A stretch of 64,000 nt of DNA, taken from positions 1-64,000 of the forward strand of contig JBMOMX010000035.1 of NCBI GenBank assembly GCA_049323435.1, in the 5' to 3' direction. Every line of letters begins with the position of its first letter. Position 1 is the stretch's first letter. The notes below the pieces were generated by a model. That model did no database searches, was not told the DNA's origin, and saw only the letters and a list, made by a program, of their open reading frames with translations. This document shows, piece after piece, positions 26,645-35,500 of this stretch. The DNA comes from UBA11222 sp049323435 (lineage in GTDB: Bacteria > Pseudomonadota > Alphaproteobacteria > UBA11222). Position numbers and translations under genes: made by a program.

Positions 26645-27544
26645 ATGGGTAAAGCCCGCATCATTGATGGCAAGGCGCTGGCGCAGTCACTGCGCGCCGA
26701 TGTGGCCCGCGAGGCGGCGCGGCTGGCGCGCGATCACGCGCTCACGCCGGGGCTTGGCGTCATATTGGCTGGCGATGATCCGGCCAGCCAGATTTATGTG
26801 CGCAACAAGGGCGTGCAAGCGGTTGAGTCAGGCCTGCGCAGTTTTGAAACCCGGCTGCCGCAGAACGCCAGTCTTGCGGATGTTTTGGCCGCTGTGCGCG
26901 CCTTCAATGAAAATCCATCCGTACACGGGTTTCTGGTGCAGCTGCCGCTGCCCCGGCATCTGCCCGAAGCCGAAGTGCTGCGGGCTATTGATCCGGAAAA
27001 GGACGCCGATGGCATTCATGTGATCAATGCCGGCCTGCTGGCCAGCGGCATCGCGGGGCCTGCGCCCTGTACGCCGGTTGGCTGCATACTTTTGATCAGG
27101 CAGGTGCTGGGGCCCGATCTTTCAGGGCTTGAAGCGGTTATTGTCGGACGCTCCAATATTGTCGGCAAACCGGTTGCGCAATTATTGCTGCGGGAAAACT
27201 GCACGGTCACGATTGCCCATTCGCGCACCAGGGATCTGGCGGGCATCTGCCGCCGTGCGGATATTCTGGTCGTTGCGGCCGGGCAGCCCGAACTGGTACG
27301 CGGCGATTGGATAAAACCCGGCGCCACTGTCATTGATGTGGGCATGAACCGCCTGCCTGCGCCGGAAAAAGGCGAGGGCAAAACCCGGCTGACGGGGGAT
27401 GTCAATTTTGCAGAAGCGGTGGAGGTCGCCGGTGCGATCACGCCGGTGCCGGGCGGCGTTGGCCCAATGACGATTGCCTGTCTGTTGCGCGCCACCCTGA
27501 TTGCCGCCTGCCGCCAGAATGGGCTGCCGGTTCCGGAGATTTGA
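26645..27544 (+). CDS. folD: Bifunctional methylenetetrahydrofolate dehydrogenase/cyclohydrolase
   Basis: 299 aa with GGAG before the ATG. FolD interconverts 5,10-methylene-, methenyl- and 10-formyl-tetrahydrofolate in the cytosol using NADP. Signatures: YVRNKGVQAVE with the catalytic Lys, VHGFLVQLPLP, DADGIHVINAG, the nucleotide-binding GRSNIVGKPVAQLL, and PVPGGVGPMT. Length is normal for the family. No break or unusual residue was noticed. Confidence 0.96.
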   Translation: MGKARIIDGKALAQSLRADVAREAARLARDHALTPGLGVILAGDDPASQIYVRNKGVQAVESGLRSFETRLPQNASLADVLAAVRAFNENPSVHGFLVQLPLPRHLPEAEVLRAIDPEKDADGIHVINAGLLASGIAGPAPCTPVGCILLIRQVLGPDLSGLEAVIVGRSNIVGKPVAQLLLRENCTVTIAHSRTRDLAGICRRADILVVAAGQPELVRGDWIKPGATVIDVGMNRLPAPEKGEGKTRLTGDVNFAEAVEVAGAITPVPGGVGPMTIACLLRATLIAACRQNGLPVPEI

Positions 27545-27580
27545 TGCGCCGCTGATTTAACCCGCCTGAGGACTGGAGCC

Positions 27581-28789
27581 ATGCTGATGGGGCGGATCTG
27601 GATTCTGATGCTGATTGCTATGCTGGGCGCGTGTGACGCGCCGGTCCCGCTGCGCGGGGCCTGCATGGGCAGTGATCTGCAAAGCGGGCTGCGTTACGCG
27701 GATTGCGGTCCCGATGCGCCGGTCCTGACAGTGCGCACCGGCCAGCGCGGCGCGCCCCTGCATCAGCGTGCTCTGGTATATGCCGTCAGCAATGATTTTG
27801 ATGGGCCCATCACCGGCTTTCGTCCGGACTTTCTGTTTTATCCGGTGTCTGCGGAAGCGCTGATCAACCGGGCCGTGACGCGCATTCGCGCCGGTGCATA
27901 TCCCGGGGCCATTGAGGATCTGGATTCGGCGCTGAATTTTAATCCGCTGGCCGGGGATGCGTTTTATGCGCGTGGCCGTCTCTATGTGCTGACCGGGCAA
28001 CCGCGCCAGGCCATTCAGGATTTGAACGAGGCCTGGCGTCTGACCGGAGGGCGCAGCGATATCGCCTATCACCGTGCCAATGCCTATCGTCAGACCGGAC
28101 GCCTGCGCGAGGCCTTGCGCGATTATGATTATGTTCTGCGTCACGACCCGCAGCATGCCGGGGCCACTATCAATCGGGGCGCGGTCCGGGCCCTGCTGGG
28201 GGTAATGAACGGCGCGCTAGCGGATGAAAATACTGCCCTGAAATATCAACCCGATAGCAGCGAGGCTTTGTATAATCGCGCCACTGTCAATGTCTGGCTG
28301 GGAAATATTCCGGCGGCGCTGGGCGATCTTGACCGGTTGATTGAACGCTTTCCGATGGATCTGGCTCTGTATCGCAGCCGCGCGGCGGCGCTGGTCCTGT
28401 CCGGGAATATCACGGCCGCCAAGGGTGATTATCAGCGGATTCTGCATGAAATGCCTGACGATGCGGATGCGCTGATTGGCCGCGGGCGGCTGCGCGCGCG
28501 CGAAGGCGGACATAATCTGGCAGTGCTCGACTTTAACCATGCCTTGCGGGTGCGCCCCGGCGATGCCGTTGCGGTGCTGGCACGCGGACAGGCCTATAGG
28601 GCGCTGGGCCGTCTGCCCGAAGCGTTGGAAAATTTTGACGCCGCCATTAAATGGGCGCCTGGCCTGGCCGAAGCCTATGCGGCGCGGGCAGCCCTGCTGC
28701 GCCAAATGGGCGACACCGCGCGCGCCAGTGCGGACGAGGCCAGCGCCGCCGCACGCGCCGCGCGCCCGCAATCCACCGGCGCAAGATAA
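27581..28789 (+). CDS. TPR-repeat lipoprotein
   Basis: 402 aa. A short lipoprotein signal, MLMGRIWILMLIAMLGAC, ends in a lipobox with Cys18 predicted to be lipidated. From about residue 85 to the end runs a series of tetratricopeptide units, e.g. INRAVTRIRAGAYPGAIEDLDSALNFNPLAGDAFYARG, LREALRDYDYVLRHDPQHAGA and RLPEALENFDAAIKWAPGLAEAYAARA. Likely a membrane-anchored periplasmic scaffold. Partner unknown. It follows folD by 36 bp. Confidence 0.85.
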   Translation: MLMGRIWILMLIAMLGACDAPVPLRGACMGSDLQSGLRYADCGPDAPVLTVRTGQRGAPLHQRALVYAVSNDFDGPITGFRPDFLFYPVSAEALINRAVTRIRAGAYPGAIEDLDSALNFNPLAGDAFYARGRLYVLTGQPRQAIQDLNEAWRLTGGRSDIAYHRANAYRQTGRLREALRDYDYVLRHDPQHAGATINRGAVRALLGVMNGALADENTALKYQPDSSEALYNRATVNVWLGNIPAALGDLDRLIERFPMDLALYRSRAAALVLSGNITAAKGDYQRILHEMPDDADALIGRGRLRAREGGHNLAVLDFNHALRVRPGDAVAVLARGQAYRALGRLPEALENFDAAIKWAPGLAEAYAARAALLRQMGDTARASADEASAAARAARPQSTGAR

Positions 28790-28872
28790 AACCAAGCCTT
28801 CACTTGAATTTTGAGACTGACAGGGATAGGTTGCGCGGCGATTGCAGCCGCCGGGCTCAATCCATTGCTTAT

Positions 28873-28949
28873 GCCGCCGTAGCTCAGTTGGTTAGAGCGC
28901 TTGATTGTGGATCAAGAGGCCCCTGGTTCGAATCCAGGCGGTGGTACCA
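28873..28949 (+). tRNA. tRNA-His (GTG), lacking encoded G-1, with A73
   Basis: A complete 77-nt cloverleaf with encoded CCA. The anticodon loop TTGTGGA gives GTG. The base before G1 is T, so no G-1 is templated. The discriminator is A73 and the first pair is G1-U72. Canonical bacterial tRNA-His has G-1 paired to C73; this form matches the altered identity set known from Caulobacter-type alphaproteobacteria. Confidence 0.95.
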
Positions 28950-29068
28950 GCCCTCACCGCCCCTGCCTCTATTGCGCCCCCTTTCCGCTGCCGGGAGGCG
29001 CCGGGCCCTCTTTCTATTTACATTTAGTTATAGTAGAATAATCTGAATACTACATTCCGGACAGGCAT

Positions 29069-30277
29069 ATGTTATCGGGAAAGCGCATTCTACTCATCAT
29101 TGGCGGCGGCATCGCGGCCTATAAAAGTCTGGAACTGATTCGCGCCCTGCGCGCCCAGGGGGCCAGTGTGCGCGGCATTCTGACGGCGGGCGGGGCGCAG
29201 TTTGTGACGCCTTTGTCGGTCGCCAGCCTGTCCGGCGACAAGGCCTATACCGAACTGTTCGATCTGATGAACGAAGCCGAAATGGGGCATATTCAGCTAT
29301 CTCGTGACGCCGATCTGCTGGTGGTGGCGCCCGCCACCGCCGATCTGATGGCGAAAATGGCGCATGGGCTGTGTGATGATCTGGCCACCACGGCGCTGCT
29401 GGCCACTGACAAGCCGGTGCTGATTGCGCCCGCCATGAATGTGCGCATGTGGGGCCATGCGGCCACAAAGCGCAATCTGGCGGCATTATGTGCCGATGGG
29501 GTTATCGTGGTGGGCCCCAATGCGGGCGACATGGCCTGCGGCGAATTCGGGCCGGGGCGCATGGCGGAAGCAGGCGAAATCGTTGCGGCGGTGGCGGCGC
29601 AGCTTGTCCCTGCCGCCCGCCCGCTTAGCGGTTTGCGCGCGCTGGTAACCTCGGGGCCGACGCATGAGCCGATTGATCCTGTGCGTTATATCGCCAACCG
29701 CTCTTCCGGCAAGCAGGGCCACGCCATCGCTGCCGCGCTGGCGGCGCTGGGGGCTGAAACGATCCTGGTCTCCGGCCCGGTGCAGGAAGCCTTTCCCAAG
29801 GGCGTCGCCATCCGCCGGGTGGAAACCGCCTGCGACATGCTGGCCGCCTGCAAGGAGGCCGGTCAGCTTGATATTGCGGTCTGTGCCGCCGCCGTTGCCG
29901 ACTGGCGCGTCGCAAGCCAGTCGTCCCGCAAGATTAAAAAACGCGCCGATGGCAGTACCCCGGCACTCGCATTGACGGAAAATCCTGACATTTTACACAC
30001 GCTGAGCACCCCGGGCCCGCAACGCCCCCGTCTGGTGGTGGGCTTTGCGGCGGAAACCCATGATCTCGTAAGCCATGCCCGTGAAAAACGCGCCCGCAAA
30101 GGCTGCGACTGGATCGTCGCCAATGATGTCTCGCCGCATACCGGTATCATGGGCGGCGATTTCAATACCGTGCATCTGCTGACCGAAACCAGTGTTGAAG
30201 ACTGGCCGGCGATGAGCAAGATCGAGGTTGCGCAACGGCTGGCCCAGCGCATCGCAGAACATTTTGCGAAGCGCTGA
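29069..30277 (+). CDS. coaBC: Phosphopantothenoylcysteine decarboxylase / phosphopantothenate-cysteine ligase
   Basis: 402 aa. The two CoA-biosynthesis activities are fused. The flavin-dependent CoaC domain (1-190) has GGGIAAYKSLELIRALR, HIQLSRDADLLVVAPATADLMAKMAHGLCDDL, PAMNVRMW and the catalytic Cys in MACGEFGPGRMAE. The CoaB ligase domain follows (LRALVTSGPTHEPIDPVRYIANRSSGKQGHAIA; KIKKRADGSTPALALTENPDIL; VGFAAETHD). Its stop overlaps the dut start as TGATG, so coaBC and dut are coupled, a common bacterial pairing. Confidence 0.97.
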   Translation: MLSGKRILLIIGGGIAAYKSLELIRALRAQGASVRGILTAGGAQFVTPLSVASLSGDKAYTELFDLMNEAEMGHIQLSRDADLLVVAPATADLMAKMAHGLCDDLATTALLATDKPVLIAPAMNVRMWGHAATKRNLAALCADGVIVVGPNAGDMACGEFGPGRMAEAGEIVAAVAAQLVPAARPLSGLRALVTSGPTHEPIDPVRYIANRSSGKQGHAIAAALAALGAETILVSGPVQEAFPKGVAIRRVETACDMLAACKEAGQLDIAVCAAAVADWRVASQSSRKIKKRADGSTPALALTENPDILHTLSTPGPQRPRLVVGFAAETHDLVSHAREKRARKGCDWIVANDVSPHTGIMGGDFNTVHLLTETSVEDWPAMSKIEVAQRLAQRIAEHFAKR

Positions 30278-30726
30278 TGCTGAAGATTGCTTTTTGCCGC
30301 CTGCCGCATAATCCGGATCTGCCGCTGCCGGCCTATGCCACACCGGGCGCTGCCGGGCTGGATCTGTGCGCCGCAGTGCCTGCCGATGATCCGCTGATTC
30401 TGCAGCCGGGCGCGCGCGCGCTGATCCCCACCGGCTTTGCCATGGCCATACCGCCTGGATATGAGGCGCAGATACGGCCCCGATCCGGTCTGGCGCTAAA
30501 ACATGGTGTCACCGTGCTGAATGCGCCCGGCACTATCGACGGCGATTATCGCGGCGAAATTGGCGTCATCCTGATTAATTCGGGCAAGACGCCCTTCACC
30601 ATTGCGCGCGGCGCGCGTATTGCCCAGATGGTGATCGCCAGCACCACACAGGCGCAAATCATCGAAACCGCCGAACTGCCTGAGACCGGGCGCGGCGCCG
30701 GCGGCTTTGGTTCTACAGGTTTATAG
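30277..30726 (+). CDS. dut: Deoxyuridine 5'-triphosphate nucleotidohydrolase
   Basis: 149 aa. dUTPase hydrolyses dUTP to dUMP, keeping uracil out of DNA and feeding thymidylate synthesis. The conserved motifs are present in order: ATPGAAGLDLCA, RPRSGLALKHG, LNAPGTIDGDYRGEIGVILIN, RGARIAQMVI and the C-terminal RGAGGFGSTGL arm that closes over the trimeric active site. It overlaps the coaBC stop. Confidence 0.97.
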   Translation: MLKIAFCRLPHNPDLPLPAYATPGAAGLDLCAAVPADDPLILQPGARALIPTGFAMAIPPGYEAQIRPRSGLALKHGVTVLNAPGTIDGDYRGEIGVILINSGKTPFTIARGARIAQMVIASTTQAQIIETAELPETGRGAGGFGSTGL

Positions 30727-30739
30727 GGGTGCAGGACAG

Positions 30740-31192
30740 ATGTTGCGGCTGACGAAGAAAATGCGTTTTGCGCTTGAGGCGGTGGTGGACATTGCCTATA
30801 ACGCCCGGCCCGAGCCGGTGCAGTCGCGCGAAATTACCCGGCGTCAGGGCATTCCGCAACGCTATCTGGAACAGGTGATGCAGCAATTGGTGCATGCCAA
30901 TATCCTGAAAGGCGTGCGCGGCCCGCGCGGCGGCTATACGCTGGCGCGCGAACGCCGCCGTATCAGCGTTGGCGAAATCATCCGCGTGATCAGCGAGAAT
31001 GACGAACCCGATCCCGACAAACAGGAAGTCCATTCCGTTCTCGGCGCAACCGTGATCAATCCCTTATGGGATGAAATGCAGGCCGAAATGATGCAGCGCT
31101 TTGACCGGGTCAGCATAGAAGATTTATGCAATCGCGCCGACGCCGCAAAGGTCGCGCCCGAACACCGCAAACAGGCCGACTTCAATATCTGA
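30740..31192 (+). CDS. Rrf2 family transcriptional regulator
   Basis: 150 aa from ATG 30740, 13 bp after dut. The N-terminal winged helix shows Rrf2 hallmarks: LTKKMRFALEAVVDIAY, ITRRQGIPQRYLEQVMQQLVHANILKGVRGPRGGYTLARERRRISVGEIIRVI. The protein has only one Cys (in DLCNRAD), so the three-Cys Fe-S site of IscR/NsrR/RsrR is absent. It may act as an apo-regulator or use another signal. Target unknown. Confidence 0.87.
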   Translation: MLRLTKKMRFALEAVVDIAYNARPEPVQSREITRRQGIPQRYLEQVMQQLVHANILKGVRGPRGGYTLARERRRISVGEIIRVISENDEPDPDKQEVHSVLGATVINPLWDEMQAEMMQRFDRVSIEDLCNRADAAKVAPEHRKQADFNI

Positions 31193-31204
31193 TCCGGACA
31201 GGGC

Positions 31205-32539
31205 CTAGCGGCCCGCTTCCTTGACGCGCATCAGAATCCAGAAACCCAATATAAGAAACAGCAGGACCACCGCCATGCCGGCGCGTTGCGAAGATAGTGT
31301 GGCGGTAATCAGGCCGATTAGCAGGGGCGCCAGAAAGGCTGTGGCCTTGCCCGACATGGCATAGAGCCCGAAAAATTCCCCGGACATGTGCCTGGGTGCG
31401 AGACGGGCCAGCAGGGTCCGGCTGGCGGCCTGCACCGGTCCGCCGAATATGCCCATCAGGATACCGCTCAGCAGATAGGCCTGTTCCGGAACGCTGCTGA
31501 ATGGCGGCGCGCCCGCAATGGCGGGATCTGCCGCAACACCAAACAGGATCGTGCCCGGCTGAATGGAAATGGCCAGCAGCGCAGCGGCGATCAGCCCGGA
31601 ACCCGAAACCAGAATTGTACGGCGCGAGCCAAACTGGTCATCCGCCCAACCGCCTGCAAATGCGCCAATGGCGGCAAAGATAATCAAAATAATGCCAAAC
31701 AGGCCGAGCGTGAAAATCTCCCAGCCGAACAGCCCCGCCCCGTAAATGCCGCCAAATGCAAACAGCGCCGAAAGCCCGTCGGAATAGATCATATGCGCGA
31801 TCAAAAACCGCATCACATTACCATGGCGGCGCAGCTGCAACAGTGTTTGACGCAATTGCGCCAGACCTTCGCGCACCGCCTGTGTAACGGCCTTGTCCGC
31901 CCTGGGCCGGTCCGGCGTGAACAAAAAGAAGGCCGGGCAGAACAGCGCAAACCAGATGGCTGTCATCGGGCCAACAAGCTGTCCTGGCGCCTCCTTCAGG
32001 CCCGGCGCGGTGATGATGAGCACCAGGCTGATCAGGCCCCCGACATATCCAAGCCCCCAGCCAAATCCGCTTAATCGTCCCAGGCGCTCCGGCGAAACCA
32101 GATCGGGCAGCATCGCATTGCTGAACACAATGATGAATTCCGCGCTGATCGAAGCCAGCACCAGCGCAGCCATGACCGGCAATAACAGGCCCAGCGCGCC
32201 GGGTGCTGCAAACCACAGCATGGTGTTACTCAGTACAAAGATTACAGCCAGCGCCGCTATCCAGGGCTTGCGCCGCCCCATTCTGTCGGCGGCCGCCCCC
32301 AGCACCGGGCTTAACAGCGCAATGAGTGCGCCTGCAAGGGCCTGTGTATAGCCCCACAATTCCTGCCCGCGCACCGCGTCTCCAATAAAGGCCGTGGCGA
32401 AATAGGGTGCAAAAATGAAAGTCGTGACCAGTGTGAAATAGGGCTGATGCGCCCAATCCAGCAGCGCCCAGGAATATTGCCCGCGGCGCCGCCAGAAGGA
32501 TAACCGCTGCTTATCAGCGCTTGCCTGCGGGTGATTCAT
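31205..32539 (-). CDS. MFS transporter, UMF1-like
   Basis: 444 aa with about 12 hydrophobic helices. The start WALLDWAHQPYFTLVTTFIFAPYFA and the long N-terminal half resemble the UMF1 (Vps22-like) group of the major facilitator superfamily. A cytoplasmic loop near the middle (FTPDRPRADKAVTQAVREGLAQLRQTLLQL) separates the two six-helix halves. The substrate cannot be predicted. It converges with the Rrf2 gene, 12 bp apart. Confidence 0.82.
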   Translation of the reverse strand: MNHPQASADKQRLSFWRRRGQYSWALLDWAHQPYFTLVTTFIFAPYFATAFIGDAVRGQELWGYTQALAGALIALLSPVLGAAADRMGRRKPWIAALAVIFVLSNTMLWFAAPGALGLLLPVMAALVLASISAEFIIVFSNAMLPDLVSPERLGRLSGFGWGLGYVGGLISLVLIITAPGLKEAPGQLVGPMTAIWFALFCPAFFLFTPDRPRADKAVTQAVREGLAQLRQTLLQLRRHGNVMRFLIAHMIYSDGLSALFAFGGIYGAGLFGWEIFTLGLFGIILIIFAAIGAFAGGWADDQFGSRRTILVSGSGLIAAALLAISIQPGTILFGVAADPAIAGAPPFSSVPEQAYLLSGILMGIFGGPVQAASRTLLARLAPRHMSGEFFGLYAMSGKATAFLAPLLIGLITATLSSQRAGMAVVLLFLILGFWILMRVKEAGR

Positions 32540-32578
32540 GCAGGCAGCATAGCCTGGCGGAACTGACCGGCGCCAGCC

Positions 32579-35500
32579 TTACTTGTTCAGCAGATCGCGC
32601 ATCTGGCGGTTGACGAAGGCCAGTTTGGCGACGCTGATGGTTCCGGCCCACATGCCTTCAATCAGCCGCACCGTGCGGGCCACTGCCTGTGCATGCTGTG
32701 TGCACCAAAGCGCCACTGCCTGCTGCGCGTCATGTCCTGCCCCGGCGCTTAACGCCTGGGCCGTCATCACCCGCTGCTGCCCGTAAAAATCATCAATCAT
32801 GGCGTTCATCGCCAGGCGTTCCCAATGCCCCTGGGCCGGATTTTTTTCCGCCGCGCTGCACAGCCAGTCCAGATTCAGTTCCGCCCCTATGCGGTAAAAG
32901 GCTGCCGCCACATCGCCAATATCCCGGCCTGTGCTGCGCGCCACCTGCACCATATCCGCCGCTGCCCCCATCGGCGGCAGCGCCGCCGCCTGCCGGCTGA
33001 TATCTTCGGGCGTGCCATCGGCCAGCAGGGCCTGCAAGCGTTCGTTGTATGCCTGCATTTCCACCGGCGGCAGATGCAGATGGATTTCGCTGCGCAATTG
33101 CGCAATGCCCGGCTGATAGGCCGCGATAACCGCACTCATATCCATGGGTTGCGGCACATTGCGCAAAAACCAGATGGCCGCGCGCCGGATCAGGTCGCGC
33201 CCATAAAGCTGGATGCGCGTCTGCACCCCTGCTGGCAGCCGGTTGTCCAGCGCTTCCAGCGCATGCCAGAATGCGCGCATATCAAAAGCTGCGCGCGCCA
33301 CTACAAAGGCGCGTACAATTTCGGCAGTGGAATTTCCGGTTTCCTCGGCGATGGCGCTGACAAAACTGATGCCCGCCCGGTTGACAATCGAGTTGGCCAG
33401 CAGCGAAGCCATGATTTCACGGCGCAACTGATGCCCAAGCAATGCCTGTGGATATTTTTCGCGCAGCGGTTTGGGAAAATAACCCAGCAGATCGTCCCGC
33501 AAATATTCCGAATCGAGCAGGTCGCTGTCCAGCAGCTCCATCCGCATGCCATTTTTGGCATAGGCGACCAGCACCGCAATCTCCGGCCTTGTAAGGCCGG
33601 ACCCCGCCTCCGCGCGTTCCGCCAGCGCCGCATCATCGGGCAGAAATTCGATGCTGCGGTTTAGCAGGCCGGCGCGTTCCTGTTCGCGGATAAAGCCCGC
33701 ATGGGCGTCCAGCAGGCGATGCGCCTGCGCAGCCTCCAGGCTGATCGCCAGGGTCTGCTGATAATTATCGCGCAGTACCAGTTCGGCCACCTCATCGGTC
33801 ATCGAGGCCAGCAGCTGATCGCGCTGCTTGCGCGGCAGATCGCCCGCGCGCACTTCAGGGCCAAGCGCGATCTTGATATTCACTTCATGATCAGAGCAAT
33901 CGACGCCCGCCGAATTATCCACGGCGTCGGTATTGATCGCGCCGCCGGATTGCGCATATTCAATGCGGCCCAATTGCGTGCAGCCAAGATTTGCGCCTTC
34001 GCCAATGACTTTGGCTTTCACCTTGCAGCCGTCAATGCGCACCGCGTCATTGGCCTTGTCGCCCACATCCAGATGGCTTTCGCGCGAGGATTTGAGATAG
34101 GTGCCGATGCCTCCGAAAAACAGCAGATCCGCCTCCGCCCCCAACAGCGCGTGGATCAGTTCCTCCGGCGTGACCGCCGCCTGGCTCAGGCCGGTCATCT
34201 GCTGTATCTGCGGCGTCAGCGTGATGGATTTACGCGCACGGCTGAACACGCCGCCCCCGGCGCTGATCAGTTTTGGATCATAATCCGCCCAGGAAGAACG
34301 CGGCAGTTCAAACAGCCGCGCGCGTTCCTCAAAACTTTTTGCCGGATCGGGATCGGGATCAATGAAAATATCACGATGGTCGAACGCCGCCAGCAGCCGC
34401 GTCTGGCGCGATCGCAACATGCCATTGCCAAACACATCCCCCGACATATCGCCACAGCCGATAACGGTGAAGGGTTCGCTCTGAATATCTTTGCCGCGTT
34501 CGCGAAAATGGCGCTTCACCGCTTCCCATGCGCCGCGCGCCGTGATCGCCATTTTCTTATGGTCATAACCAACCGAGCCGCCCGAAGCAAAGGCGTCGTC
34601 AAGCCAGAACCCGTAAGATTGCGCCACGCCATTGGCGATGTCCGAAAAGCTGGCCGTGCCCTTGTCGGCGGCAACCACCAGATAGGGATCATCCCCGTCA
34701 TAGCGCAGCACATTTTCCGGCGGCACGGCCTGGCCATCAACAATATTATCGGTCAGATCCAGCAGTCCCGAGACAAACATCCGATAGGCGGCGATGCCTT
34801 CCTGCTGAATGGCGTCGCGCGTGCCGTTTTGGGGCAGCCGTTTGGGGAAAAACCCGCCTTTTGATCCAACCGGAATGATGACTGCGTTCTTCACCTGTTG
34901 CGCCTTGACCAGCCCCAGAATTTCGGTACGGAAATCCTCGCGCCGGTCGGACCAGCGCAGCCCGCCGCGCGCGACCTTGCCAAAACGCAGATGCACCCCT
35001 TCGACACGCGGCGCATAAACGAAAATTTCCACCATGGGGCGCGGCAGCGGTAAATCATCCACGTGACGGCTGTCCAGCTTGAAAGAGAAATAGGGCTTGT
35101 CCATCCCGTCATGGGCGCGCTGATAAAAATTGGTGCGCAATGTGCTCTCGATCAGATTCAGAAATCGCCGCAATATCCGGTCTTCATCAAGGCTTTCAAC
35201 CGCATCAAGGGCCTGTGCGATCTGTTCGCGCAGTTGCGCGGCCTGAATGCCGCGGTCAGCCGGATAAGCCACATTAAAACGCGCATGAAACAGATCAATC
35301 ATCTGGCGCACAATGGCGGGATTGGCGCTTAGCGCGCGCTCCATATAATCATTGCTGTACAGAATGCCCGCCTGGCGCAGATATTTGCCATAGGCGCGCA
35401 TGACGGCCGCCTCGCGCCATTTCAGGCCGGCCGCCAGCACCAGCCGGTTATAGCCGTCACTCTCGGCGGCGCCGCGCCAGATTGCGCTGAACAATTCCTG

